From Desulfuromonadales bacterium (GTDB lineage: Bacteria > Desulfobacterota > Desulfuromonadia > Desulfuromonadales > BM103), in the NCBI GenBank assembly GCA_030145195.1, contig JAQYVY010000034.1, positions 1 to 37,150 on the forward strand: a DNA stretch of 37,150 nucleotides, in the 5' to 3' direction. This document shows positions 6,563-14,783 of the stretch, piece after piece. Under the pieces are notes generated by a model, which saw only the letters and a program-made list of their open reading frames with translations, was not told the DNA's origin and did not search any database. The number at the start of each line of letters is the position of its first letter. Within the stretch, counting starts at the first letter, position 1. A program made the translations under genes and the position numbers.

Positions 6563-7162
6563 ATGTACGCCATAGCGGTTAACGGAAGTCCCAGAGCAGG
6601 GGGGAACACGGAAATACTTCTCAAGGAAGTACTCAGCCAACTGGAGAATAACAACTGGGAAACAGAGCTCGTAAAAGTTGGTGGCACGGCAATCAGAGGA
6701 TGCCTGGCCTGTTACAAATGCTTCGAGAATAAAGACAACGAATGCATCATTAAAAACGATGGATTCAACGAGATTTTCGAGAAACTACTCAAAGCTGACG
6801 CTATGATCTTAGGCTCTCCGACTTACTTCGCCGCTGTATCTGCAGATTTGAAAGCACTGATCGAACGAGCGGGATTTGTTGCCTATGCCAATGATCATGC
6901 ATTTTCTGGAAAGATTGGCGCTGCGGTTGTTGCCGTCAGGAGAGGTGGCGCGACCCATGTCTTTGACAGCATCAACCACATGTTCCAGATGTCTAGAATG
7001 ATCATTCCAGGCTCTACCTACTGGAACATAGGGATAGGTCGTGACAAAGAAGAAGTTAAGAATGATGATGAAGGCATGGCGAATATGCGTCATCTGGGGA
7101 AAGTGATTGACTGGCTGGGTCGTTCAATAGAATCGACAAAAATCGATTTTCCGAAAGGATGA
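6563..7162 (+). CDS. Flavodoxin-like NADPH/FMN reductase, iron-sulfur flavoprotein type
   Basis: 199 residues. The N-terminal NGSPRAGGNTE loop (7-16) binds the FMN phosphate. Cysteines at 47, 50, 53 and 61 (GCLACYKC, then NEC) match the compact cluster motif of iron-sulfur flavoproteins, followed by GSPTYFAAVSADLKALIER. The family reduces flavin or small acceptors, including oxygen and peroxide, using ferredoxin or NAD(P)H. ATG follows AAGGAG. It is the last cargo gene before tRNA-like copy C, and no terminator of its own is seen. Confidence 0.88.
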   Translation: MYAIAVNGSPRAGGNTEILLKEVLSQLENNNWETELVKVGGTAIRGCLACYKCFENKDNECIIKNDGFNEIFEKLLKADAMILGSPTYFAAVSADLKALIERAGFVAYANDHAFSGKIGAAVVAVRRGGATHVFDSINHMFQMSRMIIPGSTYWNIGIGRDKEEVKNDDEGMANMRHLGKVIDWLGRSIESTKIDFPKG

Positions 7163-7214
7163 CATATAGAGCATATTGAAAAACACCCTGACGAGCCCCT
7201 CCAAGAACAACATT

Positions 7215-7308
7215 CGATATGTTCCGCAGCCGTACGCACAGTGAGCTAAGCGAACGCTTCTGCTTCGGGAGCAGGCGGGCGCAAGTTCGAATCTTGTCAT
7301 CCCGACCA
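7215..7308 (+). pseudogene. tRNA-Pro(CGG)-like element, copy C (94 nt)
   Basis: Same length and design as copy B, with the same extra segment (GTGAGCTAAGCGAACGC) between D-arm and anticodon stem and the same anticodon CGG. The 5' acceptor strand reads CGATATG where CGGGATG is needed, so two acceptor pairs are lost; the T-loop is TTCGAAT. Followed by the same hairpin and post-tRNA block. Confidence 0.65.
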
Positions 7309-7319
7309 GTATTGACATG

Positions 7320-7352
7320 AGAGCGACCTTCCCGGGGTCGCTCTTTCTTTTT
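7320..7352 (+). terminator. Rho-independent hairpin after tRNA-like copy C
   Basis: GAGCGACC/GGTCGCTC stem as after copies A and B, followed by TTTCTTTTT. Confidence 0.7.
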
Positions 7353-7475
7353 GGCTCCGGTCCCCGTCTGGTCCGAAGTACTTCCTAAATGACAATTTGA
7401 GGTTTCAAGAAATGTAACGTTGGTGTGTTCCGTGGCGGGTTTTCTTACCGGGGCTCTTCTGGGACGTTTCTGGGG
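7353..7475 (+). repeat. Conserved post-tRNA block, copy C
   Basis: Contains CCGGTCCCCGTCTGGTCCG, GAAGTACTTCC, GACAATTTGAGG and GTTCCGTGGCGGGTTTTC. It is the most diverged of the three copies. No inverted partner (doubled GGACCGG) is seen downstream, so this may be the outer edge of the island. Confidence 0.65.
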
Positions 7476-7811
7476 CAGGTGCTTTTTAGTCTCTGCAGTG
7501 AGGGTTGGGGAAACTTTCGGCCTCAATAGGATTGAGGCACGGGAGCGGCATTCTTGGCAGGAAAATACCGATGACGGTGCGGTGGCGCCAACTCAGTGAA
7601 GAAAGAAAAATCCTACCGACATATTACAGCTGGGACTTCCGTCTGTTTCCGAACCGTTTTCAACAGAATATTTATGCAATTTTTAACCATTAACCGTGTC
7701 CACTATTCGTGGATAAGGCCAAGTGCAGAGGTAAAATCCCCCTGTCCAATCTTTCTTTTTCGGTGGCGGCAGAAATTATCAAATTACGTGTAAGGTAAAA
7801 ACTAGGGATAG
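7476..7811. other. Gene-free stretch
   Basis: No frame here has a ribosome binding site plus plausible protein. The only structure noticed is GTCCAC-TATTC-GTGGAT near 7700, a short dyad. Confidence 0.4.
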
Positions 7812-8075
7812 CTACACCTTGTCAATATCAGTCCTCCCTGCAGCAGTATCTTGTTTCATGATTGGTACGTTGACCGTGTAAGAAAAATCGAGCGTAACGC
7901 GTAGTCCCGGTTCGTTGTTCTCTAGACGGATGCCGGCATGATGCAATGAGACAACAGCGGCGACCAAACTCATTCCGAGACCGTTGCCAATGGTTGAACG
8001 GCTTGCTTCGAGGCGGGAAAATCTCGGGAAGACCTGATATCGAGATGGCTTATGGAGCGCTGTTGAAAGTGTATG
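7812..8075 (-). pseudogene. Remnant of a histidine kinase C-terminus
   Basis: Read on the minus strand the frame ending with TAG at 7812-7814 gives VFPRFSRLEASRSTIGNG, then LGMSLVAAVVSLHHAG, an obvious histidine-kinase ATPase end (F-box and G2 box of the HATPase_c domain), then a short tail. The open frame begins near 8075 with no start codon or upstream kinase sequence. It is a fragment left beside the intact NarL-type system, or the trace of a gene replaced by it. Confidence 0.75.
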
Positions 8076-8076
8076 T

Positions 8077-8724
8077 CTAAATTGAGGTTAACCCCTCGCG
8101 GATGGCGTACTTGGTCAGTTTGGCGACATTGTGGATGTCGAGTTTGCGCATGATTTGGGCACGGTGGGCCTCGATGGTTTTGACGCTTAAGAAGAGCTTT
8201 TCGGCGATGTTTTTGGTCGAATGCCCCTCAGCGAGGAGCTGAAGAACCTCACGCTCACGCGGTGAAAGGGTTTCACTTTTCGGTGTCGTGGTCTGCTGTA
8301 TCTGGGAACGGTAGTCCTTGACCAGCAAGCTGGCAATCTCTGGGCTCAGGTAGGTTTTCCCCTGACAGACCAAGCGGATCGCCTGCACCAACTCGTCAGA
8401 GACACAATCCTTCAGCAGATAGGCTGTTGCTCCGGCTTGGAGCATTTCGGCGACGAAGTGATGATCGGAGTGCATCGACAAGGCAATAATTTTGGTTTCC
8501 GGGTTCTGCTTGATGATCTGACGGGTGGCGTCAATGCCGTTCAGGTTCGGCATGGAGATATCCATAATTAGCACGTCTGGGTGCAGCTCTTGATTCAGTC
8601 GGATCACCTCGCGGCCGTCACTCGCTTCACCGACGACCTCGAAATCCTGCTCCTGATCGAGCAGGGAGCAAATGCCTTCACGGATAATCCGATGGTCATC
8701 AGCCAATACGATTCTGGTGTTCAT
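8077..8724 (-). CDS. NarL/FixJ-type response regulator
   Basis: 215 residues: receiver domain (about 1-120) with the acidic pair D9/D10 and phosphoacceptor D55 (VLIMDISMP), and a C-terminal LuxR-type helix-turn-helix with LSPREREVLQLLAEGHSTKNIAEKL split over 150-205. It would activate or repress transcription on phosphorylation by the kinase encoded just upstream; start and stop overlap as ATGA, so the two are co-translated. Likely targets are the adjacent porin and cytochrome genes (inference from position). Confidence 0.93.
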   Translation of the reverse strand: MNTRIVLADDHRIIREGICSLLDQEQDFEVVGEASDGREVIRLNQELHPDVLIMDISMPNLNGIDATRQIIKQNPETKIIALSMHSDHHFVAEMLQAGATAYLLKDCVSDELVQAIRLVCQGKTYLSPEIASLLVKDYRSQIQQTTTPKSETLSPREREVLQLLAEGHSTKNIAEKLFLSVKTIEAHRAQIMRKLDIHNVAKLTKYAIREGLTSI

Positions 8725-10358
8725 TCGCTGTTCCTTTTTAAGTCTAGGGTCATGGGAATCTGCAACTGGGAAGTAGTTCCCTGATTTTGTGGCGAAGAAA
8801 TTTCGAAGTTGCCGCCCAAATAGGTCAGCCGCTCACGAATATTCAGCAGACCGAAACCATCCTGCTGTTTTTTGCCGTTCGCTGCAGTCGTCTGTAACCC
8901 GATGCCGTTATCGGTAATAGAAAGCGACAGAATGTCATCGACGATCTTAAGTTCTATTTTGACATAACTGGCCTGGGCGTGCTTGACGATATTCACAAGC
9001 AATTCTCGAACTGTTTTAAACAGCAGCACCTTGGCCGCTTCCGGAAGCTGAACTTCCTGCCCATTGCTGATCAGTTCTATTTCGATGCTGTTGTCGCGCA
9101 GAATACTTTCCGCCAGCCACTTGAGGGCCGCAGAAAAGGTCAAATTGTACAGCGCCAATGGGCTCGTTTCCGTAGTTAGTGAACGTGTGACGCCGATCGC
9201 TTCGTTGAGGAAGGTCTTGATATCGGCCAGCGCGTTCTGACAGCCGGAAGTCTCGGCGTTTTTTTCCAGCGCCGACAGGCGGATCTTGGTCAAGGCTAGG
9301 TTTTGCCCCAGGTTGTCGTGTAGCAGCTCGGCCAAGCGGCGTCGTTCCTTCTCTTCGGCTAGGGTCAACTCCATCGACATCGAGCGCAGCCTGGCATTTT
9401 TATCGGAGATTTCGCGGGTTTTCTTTTCCACCTGGTAGCGAGCGAACAGGGAAAATCCGAGCAGCAAAAGGGCAACCCCGCCCAAGGTGGCAGCCAGATG
9501 CAGAAGCCATTTGGGCAGTTTCGGTCCCAGACTGCGGCTGAACCATTTGTCCCAACTCTGGTAGTAGATTGATGCCCGGTTCGCTTTCAACTCGCGGATA
9601 TGTGCGTCAATAATGTTCAGGTAGGGCGCATGTTGAATGATTGGCGCACCGAAGTAAATAGTTACCGGATTGAGCAGAATGGGAGTCTTGACCACATCGC
9701 TGCCCATTTCCGGCATGTTGTTGTAGAAGCGCCCCAGAACGATGGCGTCAACCTTGTCGTTGGCAAGATCTTTCAGTGCCTCCGTCGCATTATTGAAGCC
9801 GAGGAATTCAGTCTGCACATTAAACTGTTCAGCCAGTTTAATGATTCCTGTTTCCCCTTCGGAAAAAACGCAGGAGGTCTCGACCCCGACTGTTTTGCCT
9901 GCAAGATCGAGCATCGTTTGGATGTTGGTGCCGCCTTTACTGTAGACTTGTCCCCAGTCGATATAGACCGGAGATTCCGAAAGGGTGATGAGGTTGTCGA
10001 CATTCAGCTGTGGGTAGACGCCGGGAAGCAGATCAACCTGCCCTGTGTGCAGCATTTGAACCGCATCGCACCAGTTAACCGGAATATATTCGATTTGCCA
10101 CTCTTCCTGCCGGGCGATGTGTTCAAGGATGTCGGGCAGGAAGCCGCGGACATTCTGTTGCTCGTCGGTCCAGATTGACGGGGGATCCTGAAAAACCCCG
10201 ATCCGCACCCGCTCCGCCGCAACCGCAGAGGTAAGAGTTCCCCCACAGAGGAGCAGCAGTACGAATGCCAGACTGATAGAAATATTTCGGTTCGGTACGT
10301 TGCAGCGGGCCAATGGATTGTCCTTTAATCTTTGTAGTAGCTTGCTAATTGTTAGCAT
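8721..10358 (-). CDS. Sensor histidine kinase with periplasmic solute-binding domain
   Basis: 545 residues. A hydrophobic signal/anchor (about 27-48), a bacterial family-3 solute-binding domain (about 50-280, starting RVRIGVFQDPPSIW), one transmembrane helix near 290-312, a HisKA_3 dimerisation segment with phosphohistidine in AELLHDNLGQ, and a HATPase domain with RELLVNIVKHAQ and DNGIGL. This is a hybrid of amino-acid-binding-type sensing and NarX-type kinase. It probably senses a small organic ligand in the periplasm and phosphorylates the regulator at 8077-8724. Start ATG; upstream lies a 7-3-7 palindrome (10383-10399). Confidence 0.92.
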   Translation of the reverse strand: MLTISKLLQRLKDNPLARCNVPNRNISISLAFVLLLLCGGTLTSAVAAERVRIGVFQDPPSIWTDEQQNVRGFLPDILEHIARQEEWQIEYIPVNWCDAVQMLHTGQVDLLPGVYPQLNVDNLITLSESPVYIDWGQVYSKGGTNIQTMLDLAGKTVGVETSCVFSEGETGIIKLAEQFNVQTEFLGFNNATEALKDLANDKVDAIVLGRFYNNMPEMGSDVVKTPILLNPVTIYFGAPIIQHAPYLNIIDAHIRELKANRASIYYQSWDKWFSRSLGPKLPKWLLHLAATLGGVALLLLGFSLFARYQVEKKTREISDKNARLRSMSMELTLAEEKERRRLAELLHDNLGQNLALTKIRLSALEKNAETSGCQNALADIKTFLNEAIGVTRSLTTETSPLALYNLTFSAALKWLAESILRDNSIEIELISNGQEVQLPEAAKVLLFKTVRELLVNIVKHAQASYVKIELKIVDDILSLSITDNGIGLQTTAANGKKQQDGFGLLNIRERLTYLGGNFEISSPQNQGTTSQLQIPMTLDLKRNSE

Positions 10359-10382
10359 GCCTCTGTTTTACCAACAAGGTCT

Positions 10383-10399
10383 ATAGGGGGATCCCCTAT
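10383..10399. promoter_or_regulatory. Palindrome upstream of the sensor kinase
   Basis: ATAGGGG-GAT-CCCCTAT is a perfect 7-3-7 inverted repeat, 24 bases before the kinase start. The position fits an operator, possibly for the cognate NarL-type regulator. No other copy was noticed. Confidence 0.4.
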
Positions 10400-10432
10400 T
10401 TTCAAAAAAGAATTAAATGTTGGCGAGACAGT

Positions 10433-10467
10433 AAAAAGGCGCCTGCGATTTAACCGCAGCCGCCTTT
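10433..10467 (-). terminator. Rho-independent terminator after the porin
   Basis: On the minus strand AAAGGCG-G-CTGCG and CGCAG-G-CGCCTTT pair with one internal mismatch around a short A/T loop, followed by TTTTT. It lies 30 bases after the porin stop. Confidence 0.8.
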
Positions 10468-10496
10468 CGGTAATCATCTAGGTTCGGTATTTCCGG

Positions 10497-11867
10497 TTAG
10501 AAGCTCAGGTAGGCAGCAATCTGACCCAAGTAACTATCATCGCCAGAACCGAAGTAATCCTTGGCGCCATCTTTTGGTGACGCCCAGGCAAGGGTGCCGG
10601 TCAGGAACAGGTTGTCGGTGATGCTGTAGTCGACATAGATATTGATTTCTTGGGCAAAACTGTCATCGGCGACCGGAGTTCCATAGAGGTTTTGCTCATC
10701 AAGGGAAAAGTCATAGAACAGGATACCGGTAGCCAGTGCTTCGCTCGGCTGTAGGTTGAGTCCGAGCATGTGCACCTTCTGGTTGCTGTTGAACAGGTAG
10801 TACTCGCCGACAATCTCGCCCATGATGTGCGAGCCCCAACTGCGGCCCATGCTGTAGAACAGCGGGTCGAAAGCCTGGTTCTTGCTGTCGCTAGCATCCT
10901 CGTCACCGCTAAAAAAAGCATACTTGTAGGTAAGGGTCGGAGTCCAAGGCAGATCAGCCAAGGTATAGCCTGCTTCGATGTACCAACCCTCGGCATCAAC
11001 ATCCTCGACATCGCCACCACCCTGATGAACATATTCAAAGGCCATAAACAGATCTTCCTGTCCCATTCCGGCAAGAGGGGTGCCTTGAGCGCGAACACTG
11101 TAAACGTTCATGTCATCCCGCAGGGCATAATCGCTGTTCGGATCAACATCGGTCACCTTCAAATAAGAGGCGCCGACGGTGCCGAGCTGTTCGCTGCGGT
11201 ATTCCAGGTTAAGACCGCAAAGTCCGGTGTCACCAGAATCTTCATCCGAATCGAGGTAAAAGATATCGGTGTGAATAGCGCCAATATCAAGCTTGGCAAT
11301 GACGCTGTTTTTGAACGACAGGTGCGGGTTGAGCCAGTAGGCGCCGTAAGTGCTGTCAAATTCGCCATCCCAGACCAAAAAGCCGTCACCGATGGTAAAT
11401 TCCTGTTCACCGACGGAGAGGTCGAAACTGTCGATACCCAAGGAGGCAAGTTTGTCGGTTTTAAAACCGATATAGAGTTGCTCAGATTCGAAGCCGTCGG
11501 AGTCGCCAGTGGTGAATTCGGCCAGGTCGCCGTCATCGAAAGTGGCACTGGCAACATAACTGAAGCCGCTGTAAATTTCGCCAAAGCTATCAGCTGCATA
11601 GGAAGCGTTGAGCACCGGCTTGAAATAACCTTCGCTCCAGTTGATATTCTGTTCGCCGTCACTGTTGCCTGCACCGAAGTTGGCATTGTCGATGAAAAAG
11701 GTTCCGGCAGCTAGGTCAAGGCTTAAGTTCAATTGAAAACCGTTCTGTTCGTACAACGGCAGCTCAGCATTGGCAAAACCAGGAATGACCGCCAAACCAA
11801 CCAGCACTGCCAGTGTCAGGACTAGATTGTCCAGGGAAAGCCCTATGTTAGAGGTTTTTTTATACAT
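10497..11867 (-). CDS. Putative outer-membrane beta-barrel porin
   Basis: 456 residues. An N-terminal signal peptide ends near FANA-E (about residue 34). The rest is an acidic, glycine- and aromatic-rich protein with alternating strands (for example GWYIEAGYTL, NIYVDYSITD) and a C-terminal phenylalanine (AAYLSF), the usual signal for barrel assembly. It resembles the alginate-export or metal-reducer porin type, but an exact family cannot be given. It sits 121 bases after an undecaheme lipoprotein and before a two-component system, which suggests a cytochrome-associated channel or substrate porin. The start is preceded by GGAG. Confidence 0.82.
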   Translation of the reverse strand: MYKKTSNIGLSLDNLVLTLAVLVGLAVIPGFANAELPLYEQNGFQLNLSLDLAAGTFFIDNANFGAGNSDGEQNINWSEGYFKPVLNASYAADSFGEIYSGFSYVASATFDDGDLAEFTTGDSDGFESEQLYIGFKTDKLASLGIDSFDLSVGEQEFTIGDGFLVWDGEFDSTYGAYWLNPHLSFKNSVIAKLDIGAIHTDIFYLDSDEDSGDTGLCGLNLEYRSEQLGTVGASYLKVTDVDPNSDYALRDDMNVYSVRAQGTPLAGMGQEDLFMAFEYVHQGGGDVEDVDAEGWYIEAGYTLADLPWTPTLTYKYAFFSGDEDASDSKNQAFDPLFYSMGRSWGSHIMGEIVGEYYLFNSNQKVHMLGLNLQPSEALATGILFYDFSLDEQNLYGTPVADDSFAQEINIYVDYSITDNLFLTGTLAWASPKDGAKDYFGSGDDSYLGQIAAYLSF

Positions 11868-11908
11868 TTTAAGCTCCTGTCGAATATTTTGAAGGTGTGT
11901 GTTTTAAA

Positions 11909-11976
11909 ATAGCGAGTACCAAACGCCCCTTACTGCGAGGAAAGAAGATGGGCGCAGGAAATGAGGTACTCGCTAT
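11909..11976 (-). terminator. Long intercistronic hairpin between cytochrome and porin
   Basis: ATAGCGAGTACC (11909-11920) and GGTACTCGCTAT (11965-11976) are perfect 12-base arms, with a partly paired inner region. On the minus strand it starts 13 bases after the cytochrome stop and is followed by TTTTAAAAC. It could terminate part of the transcripts or stabilise the cytochrome message so that the two products differ in amount. Confidence 0.55.
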
Positions 11977-11988
11977 CAAACCAGTCGG

Positions 11989-13419
11989 TTAGTGTTTCGG
12001 CAAACGCTCTGCCGGGACAATCCAGTCCATTTCACTGACCGGGTCGTTCCCCCCCAGGTCAAGGTCTTTTGCTTGCAGGAAGATATCGAGATTACCGTTG
12101 TGACAGTTGTCACAGGTTTTCCCGCTGGCTTTAGCTGCATCGCTGACCAGAGGTTTGGTAGCGATGAAGTGCGCGGAGAACGCAGTCCACATCGACTTGG
12201 TTGCCGGATTCTTGGTGTCGATCACCGGAGCGCCCTCACCAAAGGCCCCTTCGGCCATACCGGCATGATTCAAGGTTGTCAGCTTGCTGGTTGGATCTCC
12301 CGGTGTCGAAAGGCCCAGTTTGACATTCAGGGTATCGGGATCGCCGTTGCCCCAGGCACCGATATACTCCGGCTTCTCACCATCATGACAACCGAAGCAA
12401 TTGGAATAGGGCATCGAGTGACAGGCGACACAATCGAGCGTAGCGAAGTGATCAACACCTTTAACCGGGTGATCCTGCACCTTTTCTTCGTGACACTGCT
12501 GACAGGTGACCTGCACAACATTGGCCTTCATATCCGCTTCGATCGGTCCGGTCGCCTTACTGTCCGGGCCCTGGTTGTACAGCTTGCCCTCTGACATTTC
12601 GGCCAACGGACGACCATGGAATTCAACCGGGTCAGTGTGGCAATCAACACAGCTCATCTTATGCTTGGTGACATGCACATCAACTTCCTGATGATACTCA
12701 GCGTTCTCGTAGTGGCAGGGGTTGCAGGTGTTTTCCGCAACCGGTTTACCAAACGCATGGCTGTTGAGCAGCCCGCCGCCGGTGATATTCGGATTGCTGA
12801 CGTGGCACTGACCACAGGTGGCATGGCAGGTATTACAGCCCATGTACATTTCCGGATCGTTGAAGATCTCGTTAAACAATTCCTGAGCGTTCGGGGTCTG
12901 CTCAAGTCGGTCGCAGAGACCTTTGGCAACTCCGTTCATGGTGAAATGCAACGAGGACTTGAAGTTGTCGATCATCTCCTGACCGTGGCAACTGGCACAA
13001 ACCTGACCGCCATCGACAGTCGGATCGGTGTTAATGGCCGCATGCCAAACAGGTGCCTTGGCAGAGTCCCTGTCGACCGTTTGGTGACAGCTACTGCAGT
13101 TGACATCACCGTGTGCACCCATGGCCTGGGGATCAACAAAAAGACCGGCTGCAAGCTGCTCTGCTGTCACCGGTTCCTCTTCTGACTCTTCTGCTGCTGC
13201 CTGCTCTTTTGCCTCCATTTCCTGGTGGGCCAAGAACTGCTGCCGATTTTCCAGTAAAAAACCTTGGTTGCCGTGACAAACCAAGCAGTTATCCTGCTCC
13301 TGCTGCACAACATTCGACTGCATTGGTTCGACAGCCGTTGCTTCACTCTGCGGTAAACAGGCAACTATCAGGCAGCAGACAAAGAGTAAAGATGTAAAAC
13401 AAATCAACGATTTTTTCAT
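11989..13419 (-). CDS. Undecaheme c-type cytochrome lipoprotein
   Basis: 476 residues. The N-terminus has a hydrophobic segment with an LIVAC lipobox (about residues 17-21), so it is probably lipid-anchored. Eleven CxxCH heme sites can be counted: CLVCH, CSSCH, CASCH, CNTCH, CGQCH, CNPCH, CVDCH, CQQCH, CVACH, CFGCH and CDNCH. The CNTCH and CGQCH sites are only three residues apart. A glutamate-rich linker lies near residues 70-90. Multiheme lipoproteins of this kind carry electrons across or onto the outer membrane in metal-reducing bacteria. The neighbouring porin and sensor kinase suggest one functional locus. No named family is recognised. Ribosome binding site GGGAGG. Confidence 0.9.
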   Translation of the reverse strand: MKKSLICFTSLLFVCCLIVACLPQSEATAVEPMQSNVVQQEQDNCLVCHGNQGFLLENRQQFLAHQEMEAKEQAAAEESEEEPVTAEQLAAGLFVDPQAMGAHGDVNCSSCHQTVDRDSAKAPVWHAAINTDPTVDGGQVCASCHGQEMIDNFKSSLHFTMNGVAKGLCDRLEQTPNAQELFNEIFNDPEMYMGCNTCHATCGQCHVSNPNITGGGLLNSHAFGKPVAENTCNPCHYENAEYHQEVDVHVTKHKMSCVDCHTDPVEFHGRPLAEMSEGKLYNQGPDSKATGPIEADMKANVVQVTCQQCHEEKVQDHPVKGVDHFATLDCVACHSMPYSNCFGCHDGEKPEYIGAWGNGDPDTLNVKLGLSTPGDPTSKLTTLNHAGMAEGAFGEGAPVIDTKNPATKSMWTAFSAHFIATKPLVSDAAKASGKTCDNCHNGNLDIFLQAKDLDLGGNDPVSEMDWIVPAERLPKH

Positions 13420-13666
13420 GTGACCTCCCGTGTCCTTTCAGTGACTGGCAGCAGTTTATACAGGCCGCCATTTAAATAGCGTTGAGCCGAGTTGAGACCG
13501 ATCACGATTGTTCTGTGGCAGGTCGGCTTTTAGTCGGCAATCTTTTCAATGAAAGACTAGTTCTCTTCTCGGTAAAGGAGTATCGGGAAAACCCTTAAAG
13601 GGCGGTGGGGGAGTTATGGGATTTGTTCTTATTATTTACCATCTATAGATTGATGGAGACATTTAA

Positions 13667-14098
13667 GACGGCAAAAACGAAGGGGTCAAGTGGGGATTAC
13701 TCGAAAAGACACCGGCAACCAGCCTGGATCGGTTCAAGGAGAAGCCCCACAGGGAACGCTACCTGACGAAGGAAGAACTGCCACAATTCCTGAAGGCATT
13801 GGATGAATTGGAGGAGGGGTTTTCTAAGGCCGCCATCAAGCTACTACTGCTCACTGGAGGTCGAAAAGGAGAGATCACATCACTAGGATACGATCAGTGG
13901 AAATTGGATGAGAAGAGACTCTTTCTGCCCGACACCAAGAACGGTCGGTCTCGATCGATCATACTCAACGACAGAGCTATGGCTGTACCCAAAGAATTGG
14001 AGAAGAACAAAGACAACACACCACGCACCAAGGAGAGCGACTATCTGTTTCCCTCAAAGAAAGGGACTCGGAGGCTAGAGGCCTTGAAAACAACGTAG
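13667..14098 (+). pseudogene. Truncated tyrosine recombinase (integrase)
   Basis: The frame, open from a stop at 13664, reads HRERYLTKEELPQFLKAL, then LLLLTGGRKGEITSLGYDQW, LFLPDTKNGRSRSIILN and DYLFPSKKG. This is the core-binding to early catalytic part of a phage-type integrase, with the first catalytic arginine (TGGRKGEI) present. It stops at 14096-14098 before the HxxR box and the nucleophilic tyrosine, and lacks the N-terminal arm-binding domain. Just upstream (13655-13675) lies an ATTTAAGACGGCAAAA motif also seen, diverged, at about 19907 and 21562. It cannot be an active enzyme; it may be what remains of an island integrase. Confidence 0.85.
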
Positions 14099-14103
14099 AT
14101 GTA

Positions 14104-14268
14104 TCAGGTGCTCCCTCCGAAGAACACCAAAATCATAGTCACTAAGTACACCGCAGCGAAGGTCCCAATAGCACAGTAGAGCCTCATCCTTCTCGTAAGT
14201 CTTCCCTTGATTCCCGTCACGAAATAGACAAAAGCAGAAGCTCCAAAAAGTATCAACATCATTCTCAT
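14104..14268 (-). CDS. Small membrane protein (54 aa)
   Basis: ATG at 14266-14268 follows TTGAGGTG and opens a 54-codon frame with two hydrophobic helices (MLILFGASAFVYFVTG and IGTFAAVYLVTMILVFF) separated by a basic turn (KGRLTRRMR). This is a normal two-helix small inner-membrane protein design. No family recognised; could be a phage or island accessory product since it abuts the integrase remnant. Confidence 0.5.
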   Translation of the reverse strand: MRMMLILFGASAFVYFVTGIKGRLTRRMRLYCAIGTFAAVYLVTMILVFFGGST

Positions 14269-14344
14269 AGTGCACCTCAAGATTCAATGGTTCTCGCCTG
14301 AGTTTACCACGCTTTGAACCCTATTTTATTTTAAGGAGGACGAC

Positions 14345-14521
14345 ATGATCAGAATCTACGCCACTGAACGGGCTCTGGCCCTGAGAGGCACCGTTCCCGA
14401 ACTTGCCATCATACCGTTTCAGCAATTTCAAGGGATCGGTTACTCAACTTGGCCATTTTCGACAACCCAAAATCATCAGACACAACTTATGAGACATCCG
14501 AGTTTTGACGTTTTGTGCTAA
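14345..14521 (+). CDS. Small ORF with strong leader (58 aa)
   Basis: Begins ATGATCAGA after TTAAGGAGGACGAC, the same leader as at 5760. Its first 25 residues (MIRIYATERALALRGT, LAII) resemble those of the 46-residue ORF there. The C-terminal half is unrelated and low in recognisable features. The shared leader and start, with different tails, suggest remnants of one island-borne gene family. Confidence 0.4.
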   Translation: MIRIYATERALALRGTVPELAIIPFQQFQGIGYSTWPFSTTQNHQTQLMRHPSFDVLC

Positions 14522-14783
14522 CTAATGTAAATTGCTGATCGTGTCAATTGCTTGATGAATAAAAACTTAGAGTGGACACAACCGATTAACTACGAGCCAT
14601 CCACTTTTGATGCTGGATGTCTTTTTATTGGTCAGAGGGGCCGTCAAAACCAGGGACAATTCACGACGGATGTTCCAGTAGACGGCGTTTTAATCACGGT
14701 TATGCGGTTTTCTGCGCATATAACACGGTCAACAGACGATAAGTCTTTTTCTCAAGAATGACCCTTATTTGCAAGGATGCCCG

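Noticed and set aside
1037-7196. CCTGACGAG strings (about 1039, 4283, 7190; CTGACGAGACGAAAAC at about 21525) as hammerhead ribozyme cores
   Set aside because: The needed stem II and GAAA core in the right geometry are missing in the first three, and at 21525 there is no room for stem II and no flanking stems I and III.
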